From: JABCYV01 sp035512155
Lineage (GTDB): Bacteria > Acidobacteriota > Terriglobia > Terriglobales > Acidobacteriaceae
Direction: 5' to 3'
DNA length: 64,000 bases
Assembly (NCBI GenBank): GCA_035512155.1
Contig: DATKEN010000011.1
Span: 77,320-141,319, forward strand
Shown: positions 35,312 through 43,094 of the stretch, piece after piece
How the letters are laid out: each line of letters begins with the position of its first letter
Numbering within the stretch: position 1 is the stretch's first letter
Made by a program: the position numbers and the translations under genes
Notes under the pieces: generated by a model
Databases searched by the model: none
What the model was told of the DNA's origin: nothing
What the model saw: the letters and a program-made list of their open reading frames with translations, nothing else

Positions 35312-36981
35312 TACACCTTGCTCAAGTACTGATGGATGAACTGTACAGCGACGGATCCTTCACCGACTCCAGACGCTACCCGTTTCACCGAACCATGCCG
35401 CACATCACCCACCGCAAAAAGACCGGGAATATTGGTCTCGAGCAAGAATGGATCCCGGTCGAGAGTCCAACCTTTGGGATGTTGCCCATCGCGTATGAGA
35501 TCTGGCCCGGTCAGGATGAAACCACGTTCATCTCGCTCGACGATATCGGCCAGCCAATCGGTGCGTGGCAATGCCCCAATAAAGATGAACATTGCGCTGG
35601 CCGGGACGCGCTCGATTTTGTTGGTATCAGAACACAGAACAGAAATCTCCTCCAGGTGCGTCGTACCGTGCGCTTCCGCCACGCTGGCATGCGCCCAGAT
35701 CTGAATGTTGGGCGTCTCCTTGATCTGGTCAATCAAATATTGCGACATGGTACTGGCGAGAGAAGCTCCGCGCACCAGGATAACCACTCGCTCCGCGTAC
35801 TTGGCAAAATTCATGGCCGCCTGACCTGCTGAATTAGCGCCGCCCACGACGTACACGACTTCGCCCTTGCAGGACAGGGCTTCCGTGGCGCCACCGCCGT
35901 AGTAGAGGCCCGCTCCCTGCAACTGATCGATTCCTGGAGCCTCCAGGCGCCGCCACTGTACTCCAGTTGCAACCATTAACGCGTGACAGGAGATCTCGTT
36001 GCCGTCCGCCAGCTTGATGATGCGATAAGAGCCTTCTGTGCGGACTCCCACAGCTTCGACCGGTGACAAAATTTCCACTCCAAAACGCTGCGCCTGCACG
36101 ACCGCGCGCCGCGCCAGATCATTGCCGCTGAGTCCAGCGGGAAATCCAAGGTAGTTCTCAATACGCGAACTCATTCCTGCCTGACCACCCGGCGCTTCGC
36201 GCTCGACCATGACTGTGTGCAGTCCTTCCGACGCGCCATAGACCGCGGCTGCCAGACCGGCCGGCCCTCCTCCTACGATTGCCAGATCGTAGAAGTTAGT
36301 TTGCGCGCGCGTCCGTAAGCCTATCTTTTTCGCGACTTCTGCGGGAACGCTCTCCAGAAGTTTCGTTCCGTCCTGGAACAGTACGACCGGGAGATCGGCG
36401 CCCTCTGGGCCCAGCGCCTCTAGAAGACGCTTGGTGTCTGGATCATTGGCGGAAAGCTCAACGTCAATCCACTGGTAAGGAACATGGTTGCGTGCCAGGA
36501 AGTCGCGCAACTCATACGACCGAGGAGACCAGCGCGTGCCTAGCACCCGGATGCCTTCAAAGCTTGGACGATACGAAGCCCGCCAATCATCGAGCAGGTC
36601 ATCTAATTGCGGATACAGGTGCTCCGCGGGAGGATCCCAAGGCTTCAGGAAAAAGTAGTTGATATTAACCTGATTGATAGCACTGATGGCGGCATTCATG
36701 TCGGCGTAAGCTGTGAGCAATGCCCGCTTCGCATCGGGAAATATCCGCATTCCTTCCTGCAGAAATCCGATGCCATCCATGCGGGGCATGCGCTGGTCCG
36801 CAAGCAAAAGGGCGACGCTGTCATTCCGCACCTTCAATTGCCTCAATAGGTCGAGTGCACCCTCGGGAGAGTCACTTCCCAGCACCCGATAGTCAGCCCC
36901 GTACCGCGACCGCAAATCGCGCTCAATCGACCGCAAAACATCAGTGTCGTCATCGACGCTCAGCAAAATGGGTTTCGCCAT
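35311..36981 (-). CDS. Response regulator receiver fused to thioredoxin-reductase-like FAD oxidoreductase
   Basis: A 556-aa multidomain protein. Residues 1-125 form a receiver domain with acidic pocket Asp10-12, phospho-acceptor Asp62 ('LLADQRMPRMDG') and Lys113 ('FFLKPW'). Residues about 140-225 form a glutaredoxin/thioredoxin-like domain ('VLGTRWSPRSYELRDFLARNHVPYQWIDVE') without a CxxC. From 230 a pyridine nucleotide-disulfide oxidoreductase follows: FAD motif 'VGGGPAGLAAAVYG' (236-249), 'GGQAGMSSRIENYLGFP', NAD(P) motif 'VVGGANSAGQAA' and 'GLFAVGDVRHGSVKRVASGVGEG'. The redox CxxC normally near 361-371 is absent (YGGGATEALSC), so ordinary thioredoxin reduction is unlikely. Confidence 0.88.
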   Translation of the reverse strand: MAKPILLSVDDDTDVLRSIERDLRSRYGADYRVLGSDSPEGALDLLRQLKVRNDSVALLLADQRMPRMDGIGFLQEGMRIFPDAKRALLTAYADMNAAISAINQVNINYFFLKPWDPPAEHLYPQLDDLLDDWRASYRPSFEGIRVLGTRWSPRSYELRDFLARNHVPYQWIDVELSANDPDTKRLLEALGPEGADLPVVLFQDGTKLLESVPAEVAKKIGLRTRAQTNFYDLAIVGGGPAGLAAAVYGASEGLHTVMVEREAPGGQAGMSSRIENYLGFPAGLSGNDLARRAVVQAQRFGVEILSPVEAVGVRTEGSYRIIKLADGNEISCHALMVATGVQWRRLEAPGIDQLQGAGLYYGGGATEALSCKGEVVYVVGGANSAGQAAMNFAKYAERVVILVRGASLASTMSQYLIDQIKETPNIQIWAHASVAEAHGTTHLEEISVLCSDTNKIERVPASAMFIFIGALPRTDWLADIVERDERGFILTGPDLIRDGQHPKGWTLDRDPFLLETNIPGLFAVGDVRHGSVKRVASGVGEGSVAVQFIHQYLSKV

Positions 36982-37172
36982 GATCCAGTCTCAGATAGAT
37001 ACAACAGTTAAGTTAATGGATAATTCTAGACTTGTGCCGCTTGAATAGACCTATTGGATGCAAAAATTGGTGTTTGGTCGCGCCATTTACGTTCCGCATC
37101 CCCACACATAGGGCGTGGGGTGGCGAAAGTCACCTTGGAGCGCATTGACACATAAAGGCATCCATAATCTCC

Positions 37173-38747
37173 ATGAAGACGCCATGCGATGAAGTTGTGG
37201 TCCAATCGCGGAGTGCTGATGATCCCTGCAGTGCCAAGGCTGGACCTTGGGTCCTGGCGGCCACCATTGTCGGCTCAAGCATGGCTTTCATCGATGGCAC
37301 GGTCGTCAATGTCGCTCTGCCTGCGCTGCAATCGAGCTTCCATGCGACCGTCGTCGGTGTGCAGTGGGTTGTCGAATCGTATGGACTATTCCTTGCTGCC
37401 CTGATTCTCGTCGGCGGCGCGCTGGGCGATCGCTACGGCCGACGTTTGATCTTCCTGGTGGGTGTGGGAATTTTTGCGGTCGCCTCGGCGGCTTGCGGCT
37501 TCTCCTCAAGCATCGAACAGCTAATCATCGCCCGCAGCATACAGGGTATCGGGGCGGCGTTTCTGGTGCCCGGGAGCCTCGCGATTATCAGTGCCAGCTT
37601 CGATGAAAAATCGCGAGGTCAGGCAATTGGAACCTGGTCCGGTTTTACCGCGATTACCACAGCGCTGGGCCCGGTTCTTGGTGGATGGCTTGTCCAGAAT
37701 GCGTCCTGGCACTGGGTTTTCTTCCTTAATCTTCCCCTCGCCGCCGCAGTGATCGCAATTTCACTGTGGCGCATTCCGGAAACCCGAAACCGCGCTGCCG
37801 GACGCCTGGATTGGACGGGAGCTTTGCTCGCCACTATTGGCCTCGGCGGCTTAGTCAATGGATTCCTCGAGTCGTCAACTTTCGGTTGGAGCCATCCCCT
37901 GGTTTTTGGGAGCCTGGGCGCCGGAGCCGCCGCTCTCGTGGTCTTTGTGTTCGTCGAGACCCGGACCCATTCCCCGATGGTTCCGCTGACGCTCTTCAAA
38001 TCCCACGCTTTCAGCGGAGCCAATCTGCTGACCTTGCTTCTCTATTCCGCGCTGGGGATTTTTTTCTTCCTGTTTTCAATGAATTTGATCCAGGTACAAA
38101 AATACTCGGCGACGGCAACCGGTGCAGCTGCCTTGCCACTCATTCTGCTCCTGTTCCTTCTGTCGCGTTGGTCCGGTGGGTTGGTGACGCGTTACGGCCC
38201 CAGGAATCCGCTGATAATTGGCCCTCTCATAGCGGCCGCCGGCTTCGATCTCTTCGCCGCGCCCGGAATCGGCGGCAGTTACTGGGCAACATTTTTTCCC
38301 GCGTTTGTTGTTCTCGGTCTTGGTTTGGCGGTCAGCGTCGCTCCTTTGACCACGGTCGTGATGAATTCAGTAAATCAGGATCATGCCGGCACTGCCTCTG
38401 GCATCAATAATGCGTTAGCTCGGGTCGCGGGCGTTCTGGCCATTGCAATTCTTGGAATCGTCATGGTAAGTGCGTTTACTTTCAGCTTGCAACGCGCGCT
38501 GACAGGGGTTGGCCTCTCAGCCGACGTTCTCCACGAGATTCGCTCGAACACGATCAGGCTCGGCGCCCTTGAACCGCCTTTCAACCTCGATGCCAGCACC
38601 TCAGCTATGATTCGAGCGGCGATTTCCAAGGCATTTCTGTTTGGATTCCGCCTAGTGATGTTGATTTGTGCCGGACTGTCGGCGGCCAGCTCGGCGGTAG
38701 CCTGGCTGATGATTCCTCGCGGGTGGGAACCGCGAACTGACGAATGA
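37173..38747 (+). CDS. MFS exporter, DHA2 (EmrB/QacA) family
   Basis: A 524-aa, 14-helix drug:proton antiporter type. Motif A is 'GGALGDRYGRRLIFLVG', the motif C-like 'GPVLGGWLVQNASWHWVFFLNLP' is characteristic of DHA2, and the first helix contains 'AFIDGTVVNVALPAL' (motif D1). Expected substrates are hydrophobic toxic compounds. It is monocistronic and divergent from the flavoprotein gene, with 190 bp between. No regulator is adjacent, so its trigger is unknown. Confidence 0.9.
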   Translation: MKTPCDEVVVQSRSADDPCSAKAGPWVLAATIVGSSMAFIDGTVVNVALPALQSSFHATVVGVQWVVESYGLFLAALILVGGALGDRYGRRLIFLVGVGIFAVASAACGFSSSIEQLIIARSIQGIGAAFLVPGSLAIISASFDEKSRGQAIGTWSGFTAITTALGPVLGGWLVQNASWHWVFFLNLPLAAAVIAISLWRIPETRNRAAGRLDWTGALLATIGLGGLVNGFLESSTFGWSHPLVFGSLGAGAAALVVFVFVETRTHSPMVPLTLFKSHAFSGANLLTLLLYSALGIFFFLFSMNLIQVQKYSATATGAAALPLILLLFLLSRWSGGLVTRYGPRNPLIIGPLIAAAGFDLFAAPGIGGSYWATFFPAFVVLGLGLAVSVAPLTTVVMNSVNQDHAGTASGINNALARVAGVLAIAILGIVMVSAFTFSLQRALTGVGLSADVLHEIRSNTIRLGALEPPFNLDASTSAMIRAAISKAFLFGFRLVMLICAGLSAASSAVAWLMIPRGWEPRTDE

Positions 38748-38802
38748 GCAGCGGACGAGAAATACGAAAAAAGTCCTGAGAAACAGGTGTTTTTGAGGCG
38801 AT

Positions 38803-39090
38803 CTAGGCCGCGTCGCTGTCGATCTTGATGCGCAACGATTTCAGGAACTTGAGGTCCTGATCGCTGATTTTAAACTCTGGATTACTGGTAAGCGTGGTCA
38901 CCATGGACGTCTTGTCACTGGATTTTTCACCCGGCTTGCTGACTCCGATCGTCGCCTCGAGCACCAGGAAAATGTCGTAGCCGCCATCTTTGATTTTGGA
39001 AACGACCTCAGCAATCTGCTCGGAGTCCGCCAAGGACTCGTTGATCGCTTCGCCTAGTTCCTTCATCAACTGCTTCAGTTGCTGGTCCAC
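38803..39090 (-). CDS. Conserved hypothetical protein, 95 aa
   Basis: Not recognised. It starts at GTG with an AAGGGGG ribosome site 5 bases upstream. The N-terminal half is an acidic amphipathic helix ('LKQLMKELGEAINESLADSEQIAEVVSKI'); the C-terminal half has 'GYDIFLVLEATIGV' as a likely beta strand and ends with 'DLKFLKSLRIKIDSD'. No signal, membrane segment or Cys. It is a soluble small protein, convergent with the MFS gene. Confidence 0.6.
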   Translation of the reverse strand: MDQQLKQLMKELGEAINESLADSEQIAEVVSKIKDGGYDIFLVLEATIGVSKPGEKSSDKTSMVTTLTSNPEFKISDQDLKFLKSLRIKIDSDAA

Positions 39091-39250
39091 GTGGCCCCCT
39101 TGCCAATTGCAGCGCCGGCGTCTGCCGACAGCCTTGAGGCGTCCTCTCCCGAACTCCGATCAATTTCTTAGTTCTTTAGATGCAGTTCAGCGTTTTATGA
39201 CACGCTGTTATGCCAGCCGGCTATTGTAACCCCGAACACTGTTAAAATCG

Positions 39251-39589
39251 ATGGCGATGGTCAACATCTCTACCGCCCGCAAAATCAGCATCATGGCCCG
39301 GATCGCAGCTCAGCAGGCCGGACGCAACCGGACGGTGGGTGCCATCCTGCAGGGGGCGCGAGCTATCACCGGCAGCTGGGGACGCATCCTGGGCCAACTC
39401 TGGCTTGAGGTCACGGGCCTTGTTTTCCTATTCTTAGCAGCCATCGGAGCGGGGGCGTTGGTTCGTGAGTACAACAAATACCAAGTGGGCCAGGCCACCT
39501 CAGGCCGTGTGCTGGTGGCAATTATTTTCACACTCACGTTCGCCTGGTTCGGCGTGAGTTCATTCTGGAGAGTGCGGAGAAAAAGCTAG
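39251..39589 (+). CDS. Small membrane protein, 112 aa, unknown function
   Basis: Not recognised. The N-terminal 50 residues are basic and helical ('ARIAAQQAGRNRTVGAILQGARAITGSWGRILGQ'). Two hydrophobic segments follow at about 57-75 and 86-105, and the C terminus is basic (WRVRRKS), so a positive-inside, both-ends-cytosolic topology is likely. Alternative ATG starts lie at 39257 and 39293. The gene stops 2 bases before a paired R2 repeat element. Confidence 0.6.
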   Translation: MAMVNISTARKISIMARIAAQQAGRNRTVGAILQGARAITGSWGRILGQLWLEVTGLVFLFLAAIGAGALVREYNKYQVGQATSGRVLVAIIFTLTFAWFGVSSFWRVRRKS

Positions 39590-39591
39590 AG

Positions 39592-39713
39592 GCTTGAACC
39601 ACGAAGAGCACGAAGTTACACGAGGGAAATCCTTGATACCCGGCCATGCGGTGAAGAGACTAAGCAATTATGAGAATTCCTTCGTGTACCTTTGTGACCT
39701 TAGTGGTTCAAGC
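39592..39713. repeat. Paired copy of repeat family R2 (122 bp, 11-bp terminal inverted repeats)
   Basis: It begins GCTTGAACCACGAAGAGC and ends with the inverted partner CTTAGTGGTTCAAGC; the outer 11 bp (GCTTGAACCAC/GTGGTTCAAGC) are perfect. The centre (about 42 bp) is unrelated sequence. It ends 8 bp before the ATG of the acyl-CoA mutase at 39722. It is the short, gene-free relative of the GxxExxY-bearing element at 50.6 kb. Confidence 0.75.
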
Positions 39714-39721
39714 TTTTCGTC

Positions 39722-41338
39722 ATGACCGACAAGCTCAAAACCGCAAATCCCAAGCCGGCTGACCCGCAGACTTCCTCCCACATTCCAGTGCATTCGCTGT
39801 ACGAAGCTGCAGACCTCGAGGGCACGGATTTAGAAGGCACAGTCGGCTACCCCGGGCAATATCCTTATACCCGCGGCGTACAGACCACCATGTATCGAGG
39901 TCGGCTCTGGACCATGCGTCAGTATGCCGGGATGGGCGATGCCGAGGAATCCAACAAGCGCTACAAATATTTGCTGGCCCACGGCACAACTGGCCTGTCG
40001 GTCGCGTTCGACTTGCCCACGCAAATCGGTCTCGACTCAGACAACCCGTTGGCCATGGGCGAGGTTGGCAAAGTCGGCGTGGCCATCGACTTCATCGAAG
40101 ACATGCAGCGTCTCTTCGAGGGAATTGACCTGACCAAGATTTCGACCTCGATGACCATCAACGCCACCGCGTCCATCCTGCTGGCGCTTTACGTGGCGGT
40201 CGCCCGCCGCCAGGGTGCGGATATTCGCCAGCTCTCTGGCACGGTTCAGAACGACGTCCTAAAGGAATACATCGCGAGAGGTACGTATATCTATCCCATT
40301 CGTGAGGCCATGCGCATCATCACGGATATGTTCGCCTGGACGAACGAAAACGTCCCTGAATGGAACACGATCTCCATCTCGGGCTATCACATGCGCGAGG
40401 CCGGGTCTACGGCGGTGCAGGAAGTCGCGTTCACCCTGGGCAATGGCATCGCCTACGTCCAGGCCGCGATCAATGCCGGGCTCGATGTGGACAACTTCGC
40501 TCCGCGGATTTCATTCTTCTTCAATGCGCACAATAATTTTCTCGAAGAGGTCGCGAAATTTCGTGCTGCGCGACGTATGTGGGCGCGCATCATGCGGGAC
40601 CATTTTAAGGCCAAGAATCCGCGCTCCTGGATGCTGCGCTTCCACGCTCAAACCGCCGGATCCACACTGACCGCGCAGCAACCGGAAAACAATATTGTCC
40701 GCACGGCGATTCAGGCGCTAGCTGCAGTTCTCGGCGGCACCCAGTCGTTGCACACCAACTCATACGACGAAGCGCTGGCGCTTCCTACCGAGCAGGCGGC
40801 ACGCATCGCGCTGCGCACCCAACAGATCGTCGCGTATGAATCGGGGGTGCCGAACGCCGTCGATCCGCTAGGCGGGTCGTACTACATCGAGACCCTCACC
40901 AACGAAATCGAGAAGCGTGCTACCGCCTATCTGGAGAAGACTGACGCGCTCGGCGGCATGCTGAAAGCGATCGAGCGCGGCTATGTACAGCAGGAAATCC
41001 AGAATGCTGCCTATGAATTCCAACAGCAGGTAGACCGCGAGGAGGCTGTAGTCGTGGGCGTGAACCGCTTCACAGTGGAAGACGAGAAACCGATTCCGAT
41101 TCAGCGCATCGACGAATCTCTGGAACGCAAACAGGTCGAACGCCTGCAAGCTCTGCGCGTACGCCGTGATCCTCGACCCTGGAAAGACTCCCTACGCCAA
41201 ATCGAGGAAGCGGCCCGCTCCGGCGCAAATCTCATGCCCCGCATCGTGGCCGCGGTCGAGGCCTACGCCACCGTCGGCGAAATCTCCGACACCTTGCGCA
41301 AAGTGTTCGGGGAGTACAAAGAAGCAGTGGTGATTTGA
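39722..41338 (+). CDS. Acyl-CoA mutase large subunit (methylmalonyl-CoA mutase family), second paralogue, 538 aa
   Basis: Same family as the gene at 10.5 kb but without its 70-residue N-terminal extension, and again lacking a cobalamin domain. Conserved: 'YPYTRGVQTTMYRGRLWTMRQYAG', 'GLSVAFDLPTQIGLDSDNP', 'SMTINATA', 'GTVQNDVLKEYIARGTYIYPIREAMRI', 'ISISGYHMREAG', 'SFFFNAHNNFLEEVAKFRAARRMWARIMRDHF', 'LHTNSYDEALALPTEQAARIALRTQQ' and 'PLGGSYYIETLTNEIE'. 'REAMRI' replaces the 'PAPSMR' of the first paralogue next to the substrate-contacting Arg, which suggests different acyl-CoA preference. Its leader is an R2 repeat, and there is no clear ribosome site. Confidence 0.9.
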   Translation: MTDKLKTANPKPADPQTSSHIPVHSLYEAADLEGTDLEGTVGYPGQYPYTRGVQTTMYRGRLWTMRQYAGMGDAEESNKRYKYLLAHGTTGLSVAFDLPTQIGLDSDNPLAMGEVGKVGVAIDFIEDMQRLFEGIDLTKISTSMTINATASILLALYVAVARRQGADIRQLSGTVQNDVLKEYIARGTYIYPIREAMRIITDMFAWTNENVPEWNTISISGYHMREAGSTAVQEVAFTLGNGIAYVQAAINAGLDVDNFAPRISFFFNAHNNFLEEVAKFRAARRMWARIMRDHFKAKNPRSWMLRFHAQTAGSTLTAQQPENNIVRTAIQALAAVLGGTQSLHTNSYDEALALPTEQAARIALRTQQIVAYESGVPNAVDPLGGSYYIETLTNEIEKRATAYLEKTDALGGMLKAIERGYVQQEIQNAAYEFQQQVDREEAVVVGVNRFTVEDEKPIPIQRIDESLERKQVERLQALRVRRDPRPWKDSLRQIEEAARSGANLMPRIVAAVEAYATVGEISDTLRKVFGEYKEAVVI

Positions 41339-41376
41339 GTAGCGTCGGTGGTCGTCTTTTCAATCAAACCAACCAC

Positions 41377-41542
41377 CTTGTCATCCTGCGGCCCACGTTT
41401 TTGCGGGCCGAAGAGCCTGCCCTGAGCCTGTCGAAGGGACCTATGGATTTGTCGACGCCACCGCTGGCTTCGGCAAAGTACATAGATCCTTCGTTGGGAT
41501 TCCCCCGTTTCGCGGTGGACTCCACTGCCTCAGGATGACAAG
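41377..41542. repeat. Paired R1 element, gene-free, 166 bp
   Basis: Two R1 units in inverted orientation: CTTGTCATCCTGCGG... reading in from the left with tail GTCGAAGGGACCTATGG, and the mirrored TAGATCCTTCGTTGGG...CAGGATGACAAG on the right. The terminal 12 bp are perfect inverted repeats. About 40 bp lie between the halves. Confidence 0.8.
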
Positions 41543-41624
41543 TGTGCAGCCATTAGGATTCGACTCAGTGGACGTGGATTTCGGAGAGCCTCTGGCCTGC
41601 AGCAACAAGAGACCTAAACACCTC

Positions 41625-41767
41625 CTTGTCATCCTGAGACGAGCGCTTTTTGCGAGACGAAGGATCCATGGACTTGTCGGCAGCGCGTGTGCCGCTGGCA
41701 GAATGCATAGGTCCCTCGTTGGGAGTCCGCTGCTCAGCGGCGGACTCCACTGCCTCAGGATGACAAG
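41625..41767. repeat. Paired R1 element, gene-free, 143 bp
   Basis: The 14-bp terminal inverted repeats CTTGTCATCCTGAG/CTCAGGATGACAAG are perfect. The inner junctions are GAAGGATCCATGG on the left and TGCATAGGTCCCTCG on the right, the latter matching the inner end of the GIY-YIG element. The roughly 45-bp spacer is similar to that of the neighbouring element at 41.4 kb, so the two are related copies. Apart from these two elements, the 41339-41814 gap holds nothing I recognise. Confidence 0.85.
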
Positions 41768-41814
41768 TGGTTAGGGTGGCGATAAGGGATGCGCGGCAGG
41801 TCCGCGCCACACCG

Positions 41815-42432
41815 TCATCTCCGGGGCTTCCAGTGAGTCAGGATGGGGTTCCACTTGATGGCGCGGAGTCTTGACTCGATAAGGCTGGGCGGGTCATCGT
41901 CCTGGCTTTCAATTGGGTCAAGATCGTCCAGCCGGCTCGTTTCTGCGTTTTTTTCAGGAACCGGATCTGAGTCTGTTCCCGCTGGGACGGGCGAAGGCGA
42001 CCGCTTGTGGGCGGATGGCTTGTCCTTCAGCAATCCCCAGGCCTCCATGTAACGTTCGTACTTGTGGCCTTTGCGATGGGGTGACAAGCACAGGCCACCA
42101 TAGCCCTGTAGCGCGACCGCAGCGGGAATGATGTACCAGACATCAGGAACGACCACGTAGGCGGCAAGGAAATCAAGCTGGTTAGGAGCGTAAGTCTGGC
42201 CACTGCTGTCGCGAATATTGCAGACGTAGGACTTGCCCAGCTTGCAAGTAGTGGATTTCACCTGGACGCGGAGAAAGTGTCCCTTGTGCTCGACGGCAAA
42301 ATCGTAATGGGCGGAGTCGCCCCAGGGCTTTGTAACGCGCAGGCCGAACTCGGCTGCGCGGGCCATAAAGCGCAACTCGGCCCATTCTCCGCGCATTTTA
42401 TGATTCTTGATGTCAGCGCCACGGCTGGTCAT
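41815..42432 (-). CDS. PD-(D/E)XK endonuclease of the group I intron-associated type
   Basis: A 205-aa protein. The N-terminal 110 residues match the PD-(D/E)XK family linked to group I intron homing enzymes: 'MRGEWAELRFMARAAEFGLRVTKPWGDSAHYDFAVE' and 'FLRVQVKST'. Candidate catalytic residues are Glu16, Asp44 and the QVK of Gln57-Lys59. The C-terminal 90 residues are Pro/Ser/Asp-rich and probably disordered. No intron is present here. Acidobacterial copies are common as stand-alone genes of unknown purpose. R1 repeats lie on both sides (41.6 kb and 42.6 kb). Confidence 0.8.
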   Translation of the reverse strand: MTSRGADIKNHKMRGEWAELRFMARAAEFGLRVTKPWGDSAHYDFAVEHKGHFLRVQVKSTTCKLGKSYVCNIRDSSGQTYAPNQLDFLAAYVVVPDVWYIIPAAVALQGYGGLCLSPHRKGHKYERYMEAWGLLKDKPSAHKRSPSPVPAGTDSDPVPEKNAETSRLDDLDPIESQDDDPPSLIESRLRAIKWNPILTHWKPRR

Positions 42433-42457
42433 TTTAATTGTCTCAATGTAAGCGCAA

Positions 42458-42482
42458 TAAAAATGCGGCCCTGACGGGCCGC
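42458..42482 (-). terminator. Rho-independent terminator (minus strand)
   Basis: A 7-bp perfect stem GCGGCCC/GGGCCGC with loop GTCA, followed on the minus strand by ATTTTTATT. It lies about 285 bp after the small Cys-rich gene and 26 bp before the nuclease start, so it probably ends transcription from upstream. Confidence 0.75.
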
Positions 42483-42629
42483 ACCACTTTTGTCCCTATA
42501 TTTATTATCTCAAGAATGAAGGGGCGTTGGGGACATCTCCGGCGGAGATTTATCTACCCTGTTTCCAGTGTCATGAGCGGTTTATGCACTTGTGACCCTA
42601 TTGACAAGAAATGCGTGGTAGCGGGATGA

Positions 42630-42717
42630 AACCCGAGATCCCCTTCGACGAGCTCAGGGCAGGCTCTCGACCTGCTTTCGCCGCGCAAGCGCGGTTCAAG
42701 CGTCACTCGGGATGACA
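42630..42717 (-). repeat. R1 repeat copy (minus orientation)
   Basis: On the minus strand it reads TGTCATCCCGAGTGACGC, a GCGCTTGCGC-type palindromic core, then CCTGAGCTCGTCGAAGGGGATCTCGGG. It is a long variant with an extra GAGCCTGCCCTGAGC segment also seen in the 41.4 kb element. The rest of the 42433-42767 gap holds only the terminator at 42458 and no gene. Confidence 0.75.
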
Positions 42718-42767
42718 GTGGATTAGAAGGTTCGATTGACAGTGGATCAGGAGGTTCACAAATACGG

Positions 42768-42947
42768 CTAGTCTGACACCCTGTAGTCGCAAGCCTCGCG
42801 GCAGGGTGGGCAATAGTAGAGGCCATCATGGCAAAGCCGGATGGCGATTTGTCCCTGGCACAAGCAACAATACTTTTCGCAGTCGCACTTGTCTTCCGGC
42901 ATCTCGCACTGCATGCAACGGTATTTGGTCTTGGTAGTGGTTGCCAT
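42768..42947 (-). CDS. Cysteine-rich 59-aa protein, probable metal-binding zinc ribbon pair
   Basis: A short gene: ATG at 42947, TAG at 42768-42770, 59 codons. The protein begins MATTTKTKYRCMQC and contains 11 cysteines in 59 residues: C11/C14, C21/C23, C27/C28/C30, C39, C46/C49 and C53. The pairs (CMQC, CDC, CCLC, CPPC, then C three residues on) fit two zinc or iron-sulfur-type sites. There is no signal peptide or membrane segment, and no good ribosome site. Conserved spacing and lack of internal stops support coding. I do not recognise a named family; it could be a metal chaperone or a small protein-binding ribbon. Confidence 0.6.
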   Translation of the reverse strand: MATTTKTKYRCMQCEMPEDKCDCEKYCCLCQGQIAIRLCHDGLYYCPPCREACDYRVSD

Positions 42948-43094
42948 GAGCGAACTTTAGCGCGCCTTCCGGAGCAGGGAAAGTTCCGTTGGTAACCGTT
43001 GGTGCTGCGGTTGAAGCGTCCGCCGTTCACATGTTACGGTAACTAGTCTCACCATCCCCGGCAGCTCGAGCTACTGCCCTGATCGAGGTTTTCT

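Noticed and set aside
41565..41810. Minus-strand frame beginning MARTCRASLIATLTTCHPEAV
   Set aside because: It runs across an R1 pair; similar phrases arise wherever the repeat is translated, so this is repeat-derived.
42948..43094. Glycine riboswitch before gcvT
   Set aside because: The leader lacks the paired GGAGAG/ACCGCCGAAGG core motifs of the known aptamers.
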